The notes below the pieces were generated by a model. The model was not told the DNA's origin. It saw nothing but the letters and a program-made list of their open reading frames with translations, and did not search any database. Positions 22,004-33,835 of a stretch of 64,000 nt of DNA are shown piece by piece. The stretch comes from Trametes villosa (taxonomy: Eukaryota > Basidiomycota > Agaricomycetes > Polyporales > Polyporaceae): positions 4,488,001 to 4,552,000 of the forward strand of contig PUDQ02000001.1 in the NCBI GenBank assembly GCA_002964805.2. Reading direction: 5' to 3'. Both the position numbers and the translations under genes were made by a program. Position 1 is the stretch's first letter; each line of letters opens with the position of its first letter.

Positions 22004-23302
22004 ATGGACGACGCGGAGCGTATTCAAGCAGCGTCCAAGTTCCTGCTGCAGTCGCCGCCCGGGGAGATCAATGACGTCCTGAACGGTAAATCACCACCTT
22101 CCCCGCCATCCTCGCGTCCGCCAGTGGCCTGCGAGAGCCCGCGCTGAGCTGAATCGTGCCGATCCCGCTAGATGTCCGCAACATCATCTCGGACGACGAC
22201 TCGCTCCAGGCGGGGGTGCTGCCCGCGCTACGAGAGTACAACCTCGCGCAGTTCATCACCGCAGACGTGCCAGGGCACCAGCACCAGGTGTGTGCGGCTT
22301 TGTACTGGGTGTGATGGCCTCTTCAGCTAATGTGGATGGCGGGGCGTCAGTCCATTGTCAGTGATGCTGCGAGGGTACCGAGCGGGAGTGGTGGTGAGGA
22401 GGAGGACGAGCAATCTCAGGACAGGTACTGGGACCCTCGGTCACGAACGAGCTTCCGCTTCGACCACTTGACTCTGGTGCGCACCACGTCCTCAACTCTG
22501 AAATCTGCGTGTGTTTATGGTGCATGATGCTATAGGAAACATCTGACCCAGAACACGTCGAGCCCGACTCCGACTCCGAGCCTTTCCGGTACGCCGCCCG
22601 CCCCCACTCCCGCGTATCCGCATTCTGAAGCATCGATCCCAGAGTAGCCCTTGAGAACGCGGCGCTCACATACCTCGCCGCGCACTACCACGACGGCGTC
22701 GTCTCCGTCTTCTCCTCCCCCGGCTCCGCAAGCCGCTTCACCATCCAGATCGTCGCGAACAAGTACAACCCCAACAACTTCTGGTACGCCTCTTCTCCCC
22801 CGCACTTTGCACTGCACACCCCCACACCCCTCCCCGCTTCACGTCTCACGACTTACACAGGTCCGGCCGCTGGCGCTCCGAATACGTCGTCGACACGGAC
22901 GCGAAGCAGATCTCGGGCAAGATCCTCCTGAACGTGCACTACTACGAGCAGGGCAACGTGCAGCTCTCGACGACACACGCCGTCGCGCTCGCGCTGCCGC
23001 CTGCGATCGCACCGGGCGGCGGCGCGGGCGCCGCAACGAAGGTGCTCGCGCTCGTCGAGGCCGAAGAGGGCCGCTACCAGGCGTCGCTGAACGACACGTA
23101 TGCGGAGATGGGCGAGAAGACGTTCAAGGGCCTCCGCCGCGCGCTCCCGATGACGCGCTCGAAGCTCGATTGGGACAAGGTGCGTGCGCAGCCGGTTTTC
23201 GTCGGGGTGTGCGCTAACGTCCCGGCGACCTGCGAACAGGTGCTTGGGTACAAGCTTGGCGCGGAGCTCACGAACAGCAAGGCTGGGTTTGGCTCGGCAT
23301 GA
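22004..23302 (+). CDS. cap1: F-actin-capping protein subunit alpha
   Basis: Seven exons: 22004-22085, 22172-22287, 22351-22476, 22536-22588, 22643-22783, 22861-23179, 23240-23302, joining exactly to 299 aa. The subunit pairs with the beta subunit to cap barbed ends of actin filaments in cortical patches. Family features visible are SKFLLQSPPGEINDVLNDVR at the start, REYNLAQF, YWDPRSRTSFRFDHLTL, KYNPNNFWSGRWRSEY in the centre, and NVHYYEQGNVQL followed by the C-terminal amphipathic segment. Length matches the family. An acidic insert (GSGGEEEDEQSQDR) in exon 3 is typical of fungal loops. The exon 3 start was chosen to give IVSDAARV, which aligns with the family; a slightly earlier acceptor at 22326 would add eight residues. 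Confidence 0.93.
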
Positions 23303-23542
23303 GCCCGCGTGCGCATATACCTCGGGCTACGCTTCATTCATGGCGGAAAGAAGTAGAATGTACATTGTTGTGATATACGAACGGCGCACTTCTTGACGTG
23401 CAGGATGTTTGCGCTGTTGCGCATCAAGGGCACACAGGAGTATAGCAGAGCAGATCATATACAAGCAAAGCAGTGATTACGGGAGAGGCAGTATAATACA
23501 GGAGCACAATCCGAGCAGTCCGTGCCGGGGTACACGATCCGG

Positions 23543-26364
23543 CTATAGTTTGGATGCAGTAGGATCAGGCAGCGCGTAGAGCGCGTCGATGTACGGCTTG
23601 AACTTCTCGTACGTCTCCTTCCTATGCCACTCGTAAGTCACCCCAGTTCTATGGTGCCACGCCGGAACTACTTACCTGCGGACCTTGAGCGTCGGCGTGA
23701 GGCAGTTGTTCTCGATTGTAAAGGCGTCCAGGGTGAGATGTATGCGTCGGATCTTCTCGAAGCTGGACCAGATATCGTTAGTCATATGGATCTCCAAACG
23801 CGTGCTGCTCTCAAGACGTACCCCTTCAGCCTCTGTACGTTCACCTCCTTGTTCAGCGCCGCCAGCGCGGCGTTCACCACGCGCGGGTCCTGGAGGTACC
23901 GCTCAATCTTCTCCGTGTCCTCGGGCGCGACGCTCTCGCCCGTGACGCGCGCCACGAGCGCGGCGGCCTGCGCGGGGTCCGGCACGACGACGCCGACGAG
24001 GTACGACTGGAAGGAGTCGCCGTAGATGAAGAGCTGCGAGACGAGCGGCGCTGTCGTGTACACGTTCTCGACGTGCTCGAGCGCGACGTACTCGCCCTGC
24101 GCGAGCTTCATGATGTTCTGTGCGCCGCGCGCTGTGTGAGTGCGTGATTCCAGAGAGCTGGAGGTGCGTGTATGCGTACCTTGACGCGGTCGATGATCTT
24201 GAAGCGCCCGTGGTCGTCGAGCGTCGCGATGTCGCCCGTGTGCAGCCACCCCTCTTCGTCGATGGTCTCCTTGGTCTTCTCGGGATCTTCCAGGACACAG
24301 CAAATGAGCGACCGCGTTCTCGCCCCCACCAGCCGACCCAACACGCACCCTTGTAGTACCCCTGGAAACGCTGCTCGCCGCGCATGCACAGCTCTCCGCG
24401 CGGGAACGGCTTGTCCGTCGCACGGTACCCAAGCTCGGGCACGTCGACGAGCTTGATCTCCGCAGACGGCTGCGGCGCGCCGACGACGCCGCACGCAGAC
24501 GGGTCGTCCGGCCACGCCGACGTGCAGCACCCCGCGTTCTCCGTCATGCCGTAGCCCTCGCACACGTCCGCGAGGAGCGCGACCTTGAGGAACTCGGCGA
24601 TGTTCGCGCTGAACGGCGCGGAGCCGCACGCGACGACGGCGACGCGCCCGCCGAGCACCGCGTGCACCTTGCGGAACACGAGCCGGTCCCAGAGCGGGTG
24701 CGTGAGGCGCCCCGCGGTGCGCAGGTTGTGCAGCTTCGCGGCGACGGCCTGCCGGAAGAGCGCGCCGCGCAGGCCGGGCGCGGACCCCGCGGCGGCGACG
24801 GACTGGTACACGCGGTTGAGCACGCGCGGGACGAGCGGGACGAAGTGCGGGCGGAGGATCTGGATGTCCTCGAGGAAGCGCGTCGGGTCGCCGGTCGTGT
24901 ACCCGATGCGCTTGCCCAGCGCGACCGTGCAGAGCTCCATGATCCGCTGCGTGTAGGGGGTGAGTGGCTCGCGGGCGGCGGAGGGAATGGGAGGGGCGCA
25001 CCTCGTAGATGTGGGCGAGCGGCAGGAAGGCCATCGCGGTCCTGTCGCCCTGGACGTCGATGTGGTGCATGAACGCGTAGGCGGCGACAGCCATGTTTCC
25101 GTGGCTCAGCAGGACGCCTGTAAAGCCTGTTTTCAGGATAACTTTCATGCAATTTGCGAATATGTGCACGAACCTTTAGGGACGCCCGAAGTGCCCTGTA
25201 TGTTTGATTCAGCACACACTGCCACGCGAACCGCCCGACATGCTTACCGAGGTATAGCAGATGGTTGCAAGAGTGCTCGACGTAGCGGGAATGACGTCGA
25301 TGAGGTTGGCACGGCCAAGCTCCTCCACTATATGGCGCGAATGAGCGCAACGTCGGGGGAACTGTCGAAACAAAGTATACCTTCGGCAATGTCCTTCACC
25401 TGGATGTTCGCGGTCTTCCCCCACGCCGTCAGGACGCGCTTCTCATCGTCCTCTAGCGGCTCAATGGATACGATCATCTTTAGTGTCGGCAGCTTCGACG
25501 CTATAGTCAGGAGGAAGGGAATGTGTTCGGGAGACGCGAATACGACGGTCAACTCGGCATGGTTGATGCTGTTTCAGGCCTATTTCAGAACGTTTCGGCC
25601 AAGGAACTGCTTCACAAAGCACATACACGTATTCTAAAGTGGGACCGACGTCAGGAGGCTAACCATGCAATACGCCCGAACACACTCACCAACAGAGTCG
25701 GCGCCGAGCGTGTCGTACAACGGCACGCTGACCTTCCCGTACGCTTGCAACGCGAGGTCGACGAGCAGCCAATCTGACGCGAGACAGCGCGTTAACAAAC
25801 GTCCTGGATAGCGACAAGGGACGCAGCACGTACTGGGGCAGTTCTTGCTCCATATCCCGACCGTGTCCAGGTCCCTGCCACCAAGCGCTCCGGACTGGAA
25901 CAGCTTGTGAATCGCGCTCCCCAGGGCGCGCCGGCGCGCGTCCACGTCCGTCCATGACTGCCAGACGTGGTAGTTCGCGTATGTGAGCGGCTTCTTGGAG
26001 AGTATGGGGCGATGGCCGAGGAAGGGGCCGCCGTTGCCCAGCCGGAAGCCTTCCGCGTAGAGCTCGTTGAGGTTGGTGTACACTCCGGGCGTTTGCAGCG
26101 TCACCAGAGGGAACTGTGCTACGGAAGTGGGTGGTGGAGGTCAGCGGCGCCGGTGTCTGTCGTGATGGCATACTACGGTACTGACAATGGCGGTGGATTG
26201 CTAGTTCCAGGACGTCGTTAGCGGCGAATCGACGCGCGTAGGTGTCCCTGCTCACCGCTTTGTCCAGGACGCTCTGAGCCGGGCACCGCGATGCTCTGCT
26301 TGTGATAGTCCGCACCGGGAGGCAGAAGGATGGGAAACTGGTTGAACCTGCTCTGCTCAGGCAT
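23543..26364 (-). CDS. Long-chain acyl-CoA synthetase, peroxisomal (PTS1)
   Basis: Thirteen exons: 26364-26256, 26118-25834, 25773-25690, 25633-25627, 25568-25381, 25327-25248, 25195-25174, 25126-25002, 24946-24349, 24286-24180, 24117-23822, 23762-23676, 23621-23543, giving exactly 688 aa, the usual family length. It activates fatty acids to acyl-CoA with ATP. The AMP-binding loop [11 protein letters not shown] is near residue 250. CEGYGMTEN lies near 430, [16 protein letters not shown] follows, and the hinge motif [19 protein letters not shown] comes later. The protein ends in ASKL, a peroxisomal PTS1 signal, pointing to a role in supplying beta-oxidation. Exon 4 has only 7 bases and exon 7 only 22; skipping exon 4 would shift the frame. 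The neighbouring SAP gene ends 405 bases upstream. Confidence 0.95.
25627..25633 (-). other. 7-base microexon of the acyl-CoA synthetase
   Basis: AATACGT on the minus strand is flanked by a CACTTTAG acceptor (with CTGAC branch point upstream) and a GTATGT donor. It supplies EY and part of V in SVEYVINHAEL, a stretch conserved in the family. No other splice path tested gives that reading. Confidence 0.8.
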
Positions 26365-26768
26365 TATCGATATTCGTGATGCGGAGGGCCGGGGAGGGGG
26401 GAGTAGATAGTCCCGGTCAGACAGGAAGATGGCGAAGGACAGGACGCGTTGTGCGCACCCGAGGCCGGTGCCGGGTGTCTGCGCACCCCACTGGACTGTC
26501 CGACGCGTGATTTCCCCAGAGCTTGTGGCGGGCGCGTCGGGCTCCGGCGGCTGCTTTCCCGATCGCAGCACCCCGATCAAAACATTTAACACGCTCTCCT
26601 CCCCTCAAAGCTGTGCTCTCCACCTCCGGGCCCCTCGCATTGCGCTCCCCGAAAGACCCTTTTCCTTGGATACACGAACGCCCACAAGTGTAGTCCTGTC
26701 GCGACCCGATGTTCGGACTTTGTGTACAATGCACACCCAAGTGGAGTGCGCTCGAATTTCGGGAAGTA
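26365..26768 (-). promoter_or_regulatory. Upstream region of the acyl-CoA synthetase gene
   Basis: This 404-base gap between the SAP gene stop and the synthetase ATG must hold the synthetase promoter. CCTCGG (minus strand, 26459-26464) lies about 95 bases before the ATG. That hexamer is the core bound by fatty-acid regulators in Ascomycota; relevance here is unproven. Short ORFs in the gap look like shadows. Confidence 0.4.
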
Positions 26769-29272
26769 TTACGCAGGCATCCCGCGATGGTTACAGCTAA
26801 GCACCTCCTGCCAGACAGCCGCAACGCCGTCCTCCTCGCACCCAACCTGCATCCCGTTGTCACGAAGAATGTAGTATTCCCTGTGAGGGGTCTGCACGGT
26901 TGCCAGTGCCGGATGCAGATGTACTCCGCCCGCCGACGTGAAGTGAACGCTTTCAACGTGGTGATGCCTGTCTCGCAGTCGATATGAGCCGCCGTGCGGA
27001 ATCAAGGCAGATGCATCTTACTCTGGAAGATACAGGTTCACTGCAGGATCCTTCGTTTTGGGCATCGCGGGCGCCGCGCCGCGGGAAGGTAACCCCGCGA
27101 AGTCTTGCGCCATCTCGCTTGTCGACAGCCACGCTCCGCTGATGCTAGGCACGTTCAGTATGCCACAGCTCGATATTGCGCACAAAACGCACCTATTCCC
27201 AACCACGCACGCTAGTACATATCGCTCTGCGACCGTGCGCTTCGCGACACCGATCTCCCCTTCCCCTGCCACCCTCTTCAACCAAAGTCTGCTGATACCG
27301 CGATCGAACTCTTCATGACAAGACCACTTCAGGTGCGAGAGCAGGGACTCCACGCTTGGAGAAAACGCATTCCGACGCGCGATATACGCCGACCAGTCCG
27401 CGCGCATCGGGAGCGACGCAGCACCAGGGCCGTCGCTCGCTGAGGCGAGAGGTCGTCCAACGACCTCGCACGTAGCCTCGAGCGCATATAGCGTCTCCCG
27501 CTTGCACTCTTGCGGGTACTCCAGCGTGACAGCCCATATCTCGCCCTCGACGACTTCGTGCACGCCCACGATGACACCGCGCAGCCAGGAGGTCGGGTCG
27601 TCTTTGGCGCCGGAGGAGATTCCGACAGACAGCTCGAACCACGCACGAGTGAGCGCGAATCTGGGGACGATGGCACCTCAGCGAAAGCGACAGGCATGGA
27701 CGGCGGAGTATGTACGCACCGGACTGCTACGGCGAGCTGTTTCGGGTTGTCGGGGCTCGCCCACAGAGGTTTGCTGATGGGATCTCTGAGATTGAAACGC
27801 TGGAGGAGTTGGGGCAGGAAGGAGGCTTTGTAGATGCGCTGTCGCGCCACGACCTCCGCCTCCCGGACGCGGAGGTAGGGCCACATGTTGATCATAGCCT
27901 GCGAATACGATCTCAACACGTCGTCCCGTAGGCGGCGCCCACCGTATTCCCTCCCGAGGATTGAGGAAGCGGAGAGGTACACTGGTCAGATTGGATTCGA
28001 CGCGTCAGAGCTCCAAGCGTTAACGCATCCAAGTTCACGGCGACACTGACCTGCGTATCGAAAGGTGCGCGAGACAAGAACGCATACAGCCCGTTCTTTG
28101 TCGGACAGGCCGCTCAGAATCACCGCCCAACGACTGACGCGTTTCCGCTGCGCAAGGGGGGGAGGCAGCGTTATTGCACGTAGTGTCGGCAGCTCAGCGA
28201 CCGGGGCAGGAAACTCGAGATACTGTAGTGGCGGGTGCGCGTCCTTTCTGTGTACTGATGCAGTGCGCACCGAGAGGAGCGCGCTAGGAGGCGCGGGAAG
28301 AGCACTAGAAGAGACGACTTTGGCAGCGCCGATGACAAGCGGTTTGAACCGTTGTGCGGGAGCGGTGGATATGGGGGTAGCCTTCGTAGCGCCAGATACG
28401 GTGATAGCCTCGGTGACAGCTTGGATGGGCGTGGATACATCTTCACCCTTGGATGAGCGGCGCGAAGGAACAGCAGTCCGAGGGAGCGCCAGCGTCTGAG
28501 AGCCTCTAGAAGCGGGTATAGATGGGTGTATGCGTGCCTTCTTGGGTGGTGGGGGAGGCATTGCTTCTTTGTCGGGCTGCGTCCTTTTCTTCCCCTTCGT
28601 TTGTTTCCTATGTGGCTTGGGAGCAGGGGTAGAACTACGGCTGGAGATCGAGCCAGATGCGGCAGGAAGAGATGATAGAGACAGAGCTTGAGCACGAGGC
28701 GAAGGGGCGACACTAGGATTGTCGTGCAGCACCGGTACCTCGATATCGACATTAGCTAGAACGGGGGGGTTGCCGACAGAGGATCTCAGAGCGCAAGGAA
28801 CACCGCCTGAGACAGAGCCTTCAGCAGATTGCGAGGGAACAGTCGTTTCCAGACGCTCCGACGCAACAGGCGTCGATTTAGCAGGAGCGGTTTTCTGGCG
28901 AGGTTTTGATTTCGTCTTCGGCGCAGTGGTCTTTGCATTGGTAGCAGCGGGCTGGACAGCAGATTTAGACCTACTAGAGTCAAGAACTTCAGAAGAGGCA
29001 GGTGGAGGGGCGTCAGTAGGCGGAGGCCCAGAGCTCGGCGGGCCGACAGAAGCAGCTACAGCTAGGGCCCGAAGAGGAACACCTGGTTTAACTGGTGCGG
29101 CAGCGCCGTTCGGAAAGTAGCCAGATTCGACCAGTTTTTGGACGAGGGCCTGCTTGCCGAGCTTCGAGTACCCCGCGATCTTCCTTTCTTTGCAGAGCGC
29201 CTTGAGCTGGGCGACAGTGAGCTGAGAGAGCCCCGACGCGTCTTCAGGCTTTGCACTGGGGTCCGTAGGCAT
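26769..29272 (-). CDS. SAP-domain protein of unknown function
   Basis: Exons 29272-28051, 27981-27720, 27660-27022 and 26967-26769 give 773 aa. Near the N-terminus is a SAP motif (LTVAQLKALCKERKIAGYS, then KLGKQALVQKL), a helix-extended loop-helix that binds A/T-rich DNA in nuclear scaffold, repair and RNA-processing proteins. A long Ser/Pro/Ala/Lys-rich linker follows, with basic patches (RKQTKGKKRTQP) and predicted disorder. From about residue 370 the protein is globular: SRWAVILSGLSDKERAV, SASSILGREYGGRRLRDDV, a Trp/Tyr-rich stretch, and a C-terminal beta-like region ending TPHREYYILRD and WQEVLSCNHRG. I do not recognise the C-terminal domain. The start at MPTDPSAKPED was preferred over an upstream in-frame ATG because it lies directly before the SAP motif. 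A piece of its linker is duplicated at 41920-42012. Confidence 0.8.
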
Positions 29273-29569
29273 CCTGGATACACGCGCTTCCAATATCTGG
29301 ATGAAGCAAGTTGACTGAGAACGCAGGCGAGAGGGTGCGGCAGAGTAGCCAGCGTTGGTGTCCTCCGAGTCGTGAGGGTCGGAATCAGAGAGGTAGGGAA
29401 TAGGCGCCCAACGTCCTTTCTTTCCGCCACCAAGGTCATGCGTACATTGGGGCCGACATCTGTTGCAGGCTAGGTAGACAACAGCTAGTAGATTCAATCA
29501 AGGACAAATCCCAGTTTCGTAACAGCAAAATGAGCGGTGTCCGAACCCTAAGCATCCAAGTTCCCAATA

Positions 29570-31098
29570 CTATCTGCGGAACACTTCATAGGAAGGAGGG
29601 AGGGTAGAGGCAGCACTGAACACGTCAATGTCACCCACATCGTCCTCTTCTCCAGGAAAACCTCCCCCAAGACGCAGGCCCCCGTCCAGCGACCGTCGCC
29701 TCTCCGTCGTTCCCGTGTTCAGACTGCCGTGCGGAACCCGGCCCGTCGGTACATCTCGGAAAGGGCCTACCCCAATACGCTCCCGTTGACTCGGCCGCGA
29801 ATGAAGCAATGACAGGACGGTGGGTGACGACGGGAGTGTAGAGGCACTGCTCGGCGCGAGAGGGCGCTTCTCCGATAGACTGCCGTCTACGAGTCCGCCG
29901 TGTGTCTCAAGTGCCTCCCATGGCGGGGGCGCTTCGTCTGTGACTCCGAGCGTCTGAGACGTGGTCGCGTCGGGGGGATCACGACGTCCTAGCCATTTCA
30001 TCCTCGGCCTAGACCTTCCCGCTGCTATCGTGACCGGCTCATGACTTCCTATGGAGAATGTGCAAGGATCGTCAGCGCATACCGAACCGAAAATCTCACA
30101 GGACTCACCGAACGGAGTGATTCCTGGCTGGTTGGGGTTCAGACCGATGCGTTTCCGTCGCTGCCGCTGCCGACGGTACCAGAGCCACCACCCGAGCAAC
30201 GCGAAGAGCAAGAGAACAACTCCAGCGACAGCTGCTCCTGCGACTACACCCGACACCGCTGTGGCCGTCTTCTTGTCACCGTCTGGTCCAGCGCTCGCTC
30301 CTTGCCCATCAGATGAGGACGTTGCGGGGGGCAGTGGACCTATCAACGAAGCGCTACCTCCCGAGGGGAATGCTCGGGACGTGGAAGTTGGGGAAGAAGT
30401 TGTCGTTGCTGCGCCCGCTGTTGCAGAAGAAGGCCGGTTCACAGGGGGCACGATGGAAGGGTCTTCCGAAGATGATAGAGTTGGAGCTGCGCCGGCCGTG
30501 TTAGAAGACGTGCCGGTGGGAGGAGGAATAGGGAGGTCCTGAGAAGACGATGAGACGGTGGCTGCTGTGGGCACACTAGAGCTCAAGGATGCATCGGGGA
30601 CGTCGACGACGAAGTAATCCAGCCAGAACTGTTCGCCAAGGTTTTTGAACTGGAGGGTGTGTGGCCCGTACGAAAAGGGTCCCGACGCGAAGAACAAGCG
30701 CTTGTATACAGCTGTTTCGACGTCGCTTGCGGGGCGGAATGATGTGAGGGCCCCGCCGTCGACCCTGTATTCGGAAAGCATGTTGTAATTCCCCGCGGGG
30801 GCGAGTGCGCCATACACGCTTATCGAGTCGCCTAACGCCGGGCGGGGAGGAGAACTAGTTCTCAGCCAATGTCGTGGAGAAGCGGTCGAAGAGACTCACC
30901 CGTGAAAGTGAGAATGACTTGTGCACCCGTCGTATTAGTGTAGGTAGCTGTCCCGGACCAAAATTGTGTGCTGTTGACACCCGTATGTGGTATCCACGAG
31001 CCGGAGTATTGAACGCGCGGGTCTGCATCGTCGATAATAAGCGAGTGGGACAAAGCAAGTGCCGGAGCGAGGAGTGGAACGAGCGTGAGCGTGAGCAT
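29570..31098 (-). CDS. Single-pass membrane protein with secreted beta-sandwich-like ectodomain
   Basis: Exons 31098-30900, 30831-30109 and 30048-29570 give 466 aa. The N-terminal signal peptide is MLTLTLVPLLAPALALSHS. The ectodomain has DDADPRVQYSGSW, FWSGTATYTNTTGA, FTGDSISVYGALAPAGNY and LGEQFWLDYFVV, a pattern shared by a large Agaricomycete family of extracellular proteins resembling carbohydrate-binding modules. A Ser/Thr/Pro-rich stalk follows. One membrane helix spans about residues 259-285 (VVAGAAVAGVVLLLFALLGW), with a basic stop-transfer RRQRQRRKR. The cytoplasmic tail of about 170 residues is Pro/Ser-rich and ends PPSYEVFRR. It is probably a surface sensor or adhesin; ligand unknown. 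The third-exon acceptor removes an in-frame 60-base intron with a CTGAC branch point. Confidence 0.85.
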
Positions 31099-32137
31099 GA
31101 GAGGGACAAAGGTGGGGGTCAAGACAGACGATCGTTCCTGCTCACAGTTGGATACGACTATAACAGCCTCGCGCGACGGACGACAGATCGATGCTGGCTT
31201 CGGGTTCTCCAGGAACGTTGTACAGCCGACATGGAAGCCACAGCGGCTGTCGAGTAAGCGCATCGCGATGTTCCGATGAGCACCTGCACTCGCGTGTGAC
31301 GGACTCCCCCAACAGTCAGAGGATATCTATAGGCCATCATTGCGGCCAATCGTGGTCCTACATACGATGACAGGTGTGCGACCGTCAACGTCCAGTGGCA
31401 CTGGCGGACTGAGGTACTATTCTGTTGAGTCCAGAACTCAACCACGGCTGTATGTCATGAACGTGATCAGATCGCTACAAGTCGGAGGCTTATGCAGGTG
31501 GCCATACCGGGCAAACCGCCTGGACGAACAGGGGCCTATGGACTCCCGTCTGACGACTCTCATTGCCCATGATCTCATACCAGGAGCAACCGTCAATCTC
31601 TGTTTGACAGACTTCCTCCGGACCTGTGAGCCTGAAGAGATATCGCGTCCCTCTTTTTATGCTGAGGACCGGCGTGCAGGTTATGTAGGTTTGCACTGAG
31701 CAGAGAAAGGCAAGGTATCTTGGTGAGTATGAGCTTAACACCCAACGCTGTTACATACGACTGCCAATGCCGATGTTTGGGCACTGGCGCCACCTATGCA
31801 CGGTGTGAGCTGTCGCAAACTACAGCTAATGCAGCCTACGTGACAGGTTCATCGAGTGTTTTCGAAACAAGGAGGTTGAACGTTGAGGCCTCAGAAGTGA
31901 TTTCATGACATGGCGGTGGAAGTAAATATTGCAAGACGTTGTACGCGCTTCGGCGCTTGCAGAGCGAGCACGAGTTTGGGCGCCAGTCTCGGACAAGTTC
32001 AACAACGACATTGAATAACCTCCGAGTCCGAAACGTGGTGACCGTGACCGTCGAGTACCAGGCATCGCCATCTGTCGCTCGAACGTATATCGCGCGCGGG
32101 GACAGTCAAATTCTCTTCCTACCAGACTACTTACTCG
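31099..32137. other. Divergent intergenic region, about 1 kb
   Basis: It lies between the minus-strand membrane protein and the plus-strand kinase-like gene, so it should hold both promoters. Short ORFs are not convincing. Sequence near 31930-32040 (CCTCCGAGTCCG and neighbours) resembles the region upstream of the kinase-like gene at 42690. Confidence 0.45.
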
Positions 32138-33243
32138 ATGGACGGAGCCCAGGAGCAAGAATCCGACCTCCTTAAGATCCCTCCCTGGCTCGAGACTCAC
32201 CCCGAGCTCCAAAGGCGAGGCATCGTACTCTCAGAGTGCCTTAAACCCGTCAGTACGTTTTACTCCTGGCTAGATGCGATTGTACGAAACTGATAACGAA
32301 CGTCCCAGTCGTATGTTTTCCGTACGTTCCGGACGGAGAACCCCATCCGGGTGGTGAAGATTCTTGAAGACGATCAAGAGTCCACCCTCTACCGACTGCT
32401 GCTGCGTAACCCCGATCGACGCAACCATACGATACCGTGCGAAGTCATCGAATCTGAAGGACTGCCGGAGATACTACTTATGCCATACCTCGTGAAATTG
32501 GACGACGCAGGATGCCCTAGGTGGTCTCTATCCAAATTCCTGGAAATGTTTCTTCAAATTGTCGAGGTCAGGCTGGTTGGATCTCGTAGTGCTTCACACG
32601 TACAGAATCTGATTCTAATTTTCTATCAGGGCGTCGAATATCTGCACGAGCGTAGAATCGTACATCTGGTGCGACCCGTTCTACACTGTGTTAGAATGGT
32701 GTCGCTCAAATTCAACTACGCAGGATATCTGCTATGGCAACACCCTTGCAGCGCGCGAGCGCGATGCCAGTATGGATAGTCGTGTAGCTGCAGGGAGGGT
32801 CTACATCATCGACTTCCATACCTCCCGGCAGCTTAGCCTCGGTCCTGGTGTCCAGCCGGCTATCCGTCTGCCGCGCTCTCAAGTCTCCCCGCCACAGAAG
32901 ATGGAGTTTTGTGACCCATACTCTTGGGACGTCTATTGCCTGGGCGATCTATTCGAACAAGTGGCGCAGGTGAGCACCTGTACCTTCCTCCGAAATGATG
33001 CACTGACGTGTGTCTTCACAGATTGTGTATTGGGAACAGAAGTCTCTTCCGTGGATTGTTCGTCGGATCACCCGGTGGTTGGTCGGAGAGGAGAAGGGCT
33101 GCACTGTCCGTTGTCATTGTCGCCCCACAGCGCGCCGTGCGCGCCAGGCGCTGTCTATGCTCCGTTATGCGGTTGTTGCATCGGAGATCTTACATGCGGC
33201 AACCGCATATATACGTCGAGTGTTCACGCAATCGCTTGCCTGA
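32138..33243 (+). CDS. Kinase-like protein 1 (HLD/DFH family)
   Basis: Exons 32138-32248, 32309-32566, 32630-32668, 32724-32969 and 33022-33243 give 291 aa. The fold reads as a small protein-kinase-like protein: VVKILEDDQE in place of the Lys strand, GVEYLHERRIVHL followed directly by DICYGN at the catalytic loop (HLD instead of HRD), and VYIIDFHTSR at the metal-binding site (DFH instead of DFG). The C-lobe has DPYSWDVYCLG. A conserved Cys/His-rich tail follows (EKGCTVRCHCRPTARRARQ). The absence of a glycine-rich loop, with HLD and DFH, suggests a pseudokinase or altered kinase; family members elsewhere in the window share these changes. All introns fall at the same places as in the copies at 40784 and 42690. 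Confidence 0.82.
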
Positions 33244-33492
33244 AGGCCGTTGGGGCGCGGAGCGTAGCGGGTTCAATATCACAAAGTGCACGTACCTTGA
33301 GAATCGCCTCGGAACCTCGTTTGTGGCGCGCAGAGTTTTGTACCGACTGTAGACAGGCCCTGTCCCTCAAAGTTATGTTACGACGTAGGAGTCAAGGTCA
33401 TGTCGGGGCACCTCGGCCGCGCTTGTAGTATATGTAGGTGACCACCACGCAGTTGGGTGCTTACCGTCACTTGATCTTGAACAGCGTCCACC

Positions 33493-33530
33493 AGACGGTA
33501 CTGCCAGCTGTTGCAGCAAACACCGCACGC
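33493..33530 (+). repeat. Shared upstream sequence of kinase-like genes 2 and 4
   Basis: A 38-base identical block lies here and at 42612-42649, inside a longer similar stretch (about 33430-33570 against 42545-42689) directly before the ATG of both genes. Duplication therefore carried the promoter along with the gene. Confidence 0.85.
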
Positions 33531-33570
33531 GGAGAGAGCCGATCTGTCTTCATAACAGACCTCTGAGTTA

Positions 33571-33835
33571 ATGGATAGACCTGCGGAACAGGTATCGGAC
33601 CTCGTCAAGATTCCCCGCCGGCTCGAGACCCAGCCTGAGCTCCAAAGGCGAGGCATCGTGCTAGATCTCCGAATGCCTTAAGCCTCTGCGTACTCCTGTT
33701 CACGACCGGTTGCGCTCGTGTCGAACTTCTGACAAACGTCCAGTCGTATGTTTTTTGCACATCCCGGACAGTGGAGGAGCCCGCCTTCGCGGTGAAGGTT
33801 CTCGAAGACGATTAAGAAACCGCCATACCATAGTG
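33571..33835 (+). pseudogene. Kinase-like protein 2, truncated
   Basis: Starts like the gene at 42690 (ATGGATAGACCTGCGG..) with the same upstream sequence. A 4-base insertion in exon 1 (GTGCTAGATCTCC against GTGCTCTCC) breaks the frame, and a TAA interrupts exon 2 (GACGATTAAG). Homology ends near 33830, exactly where the right arm of the segmental duplication begins, so the remainder was lost at that junction. Confidence 0.85.

Noticed and set aside
22358..22817. Minus-strand ORFs over the capping-protein gene
   Set aside because: Shadows of exons 3-5 of the plus-strand gene.
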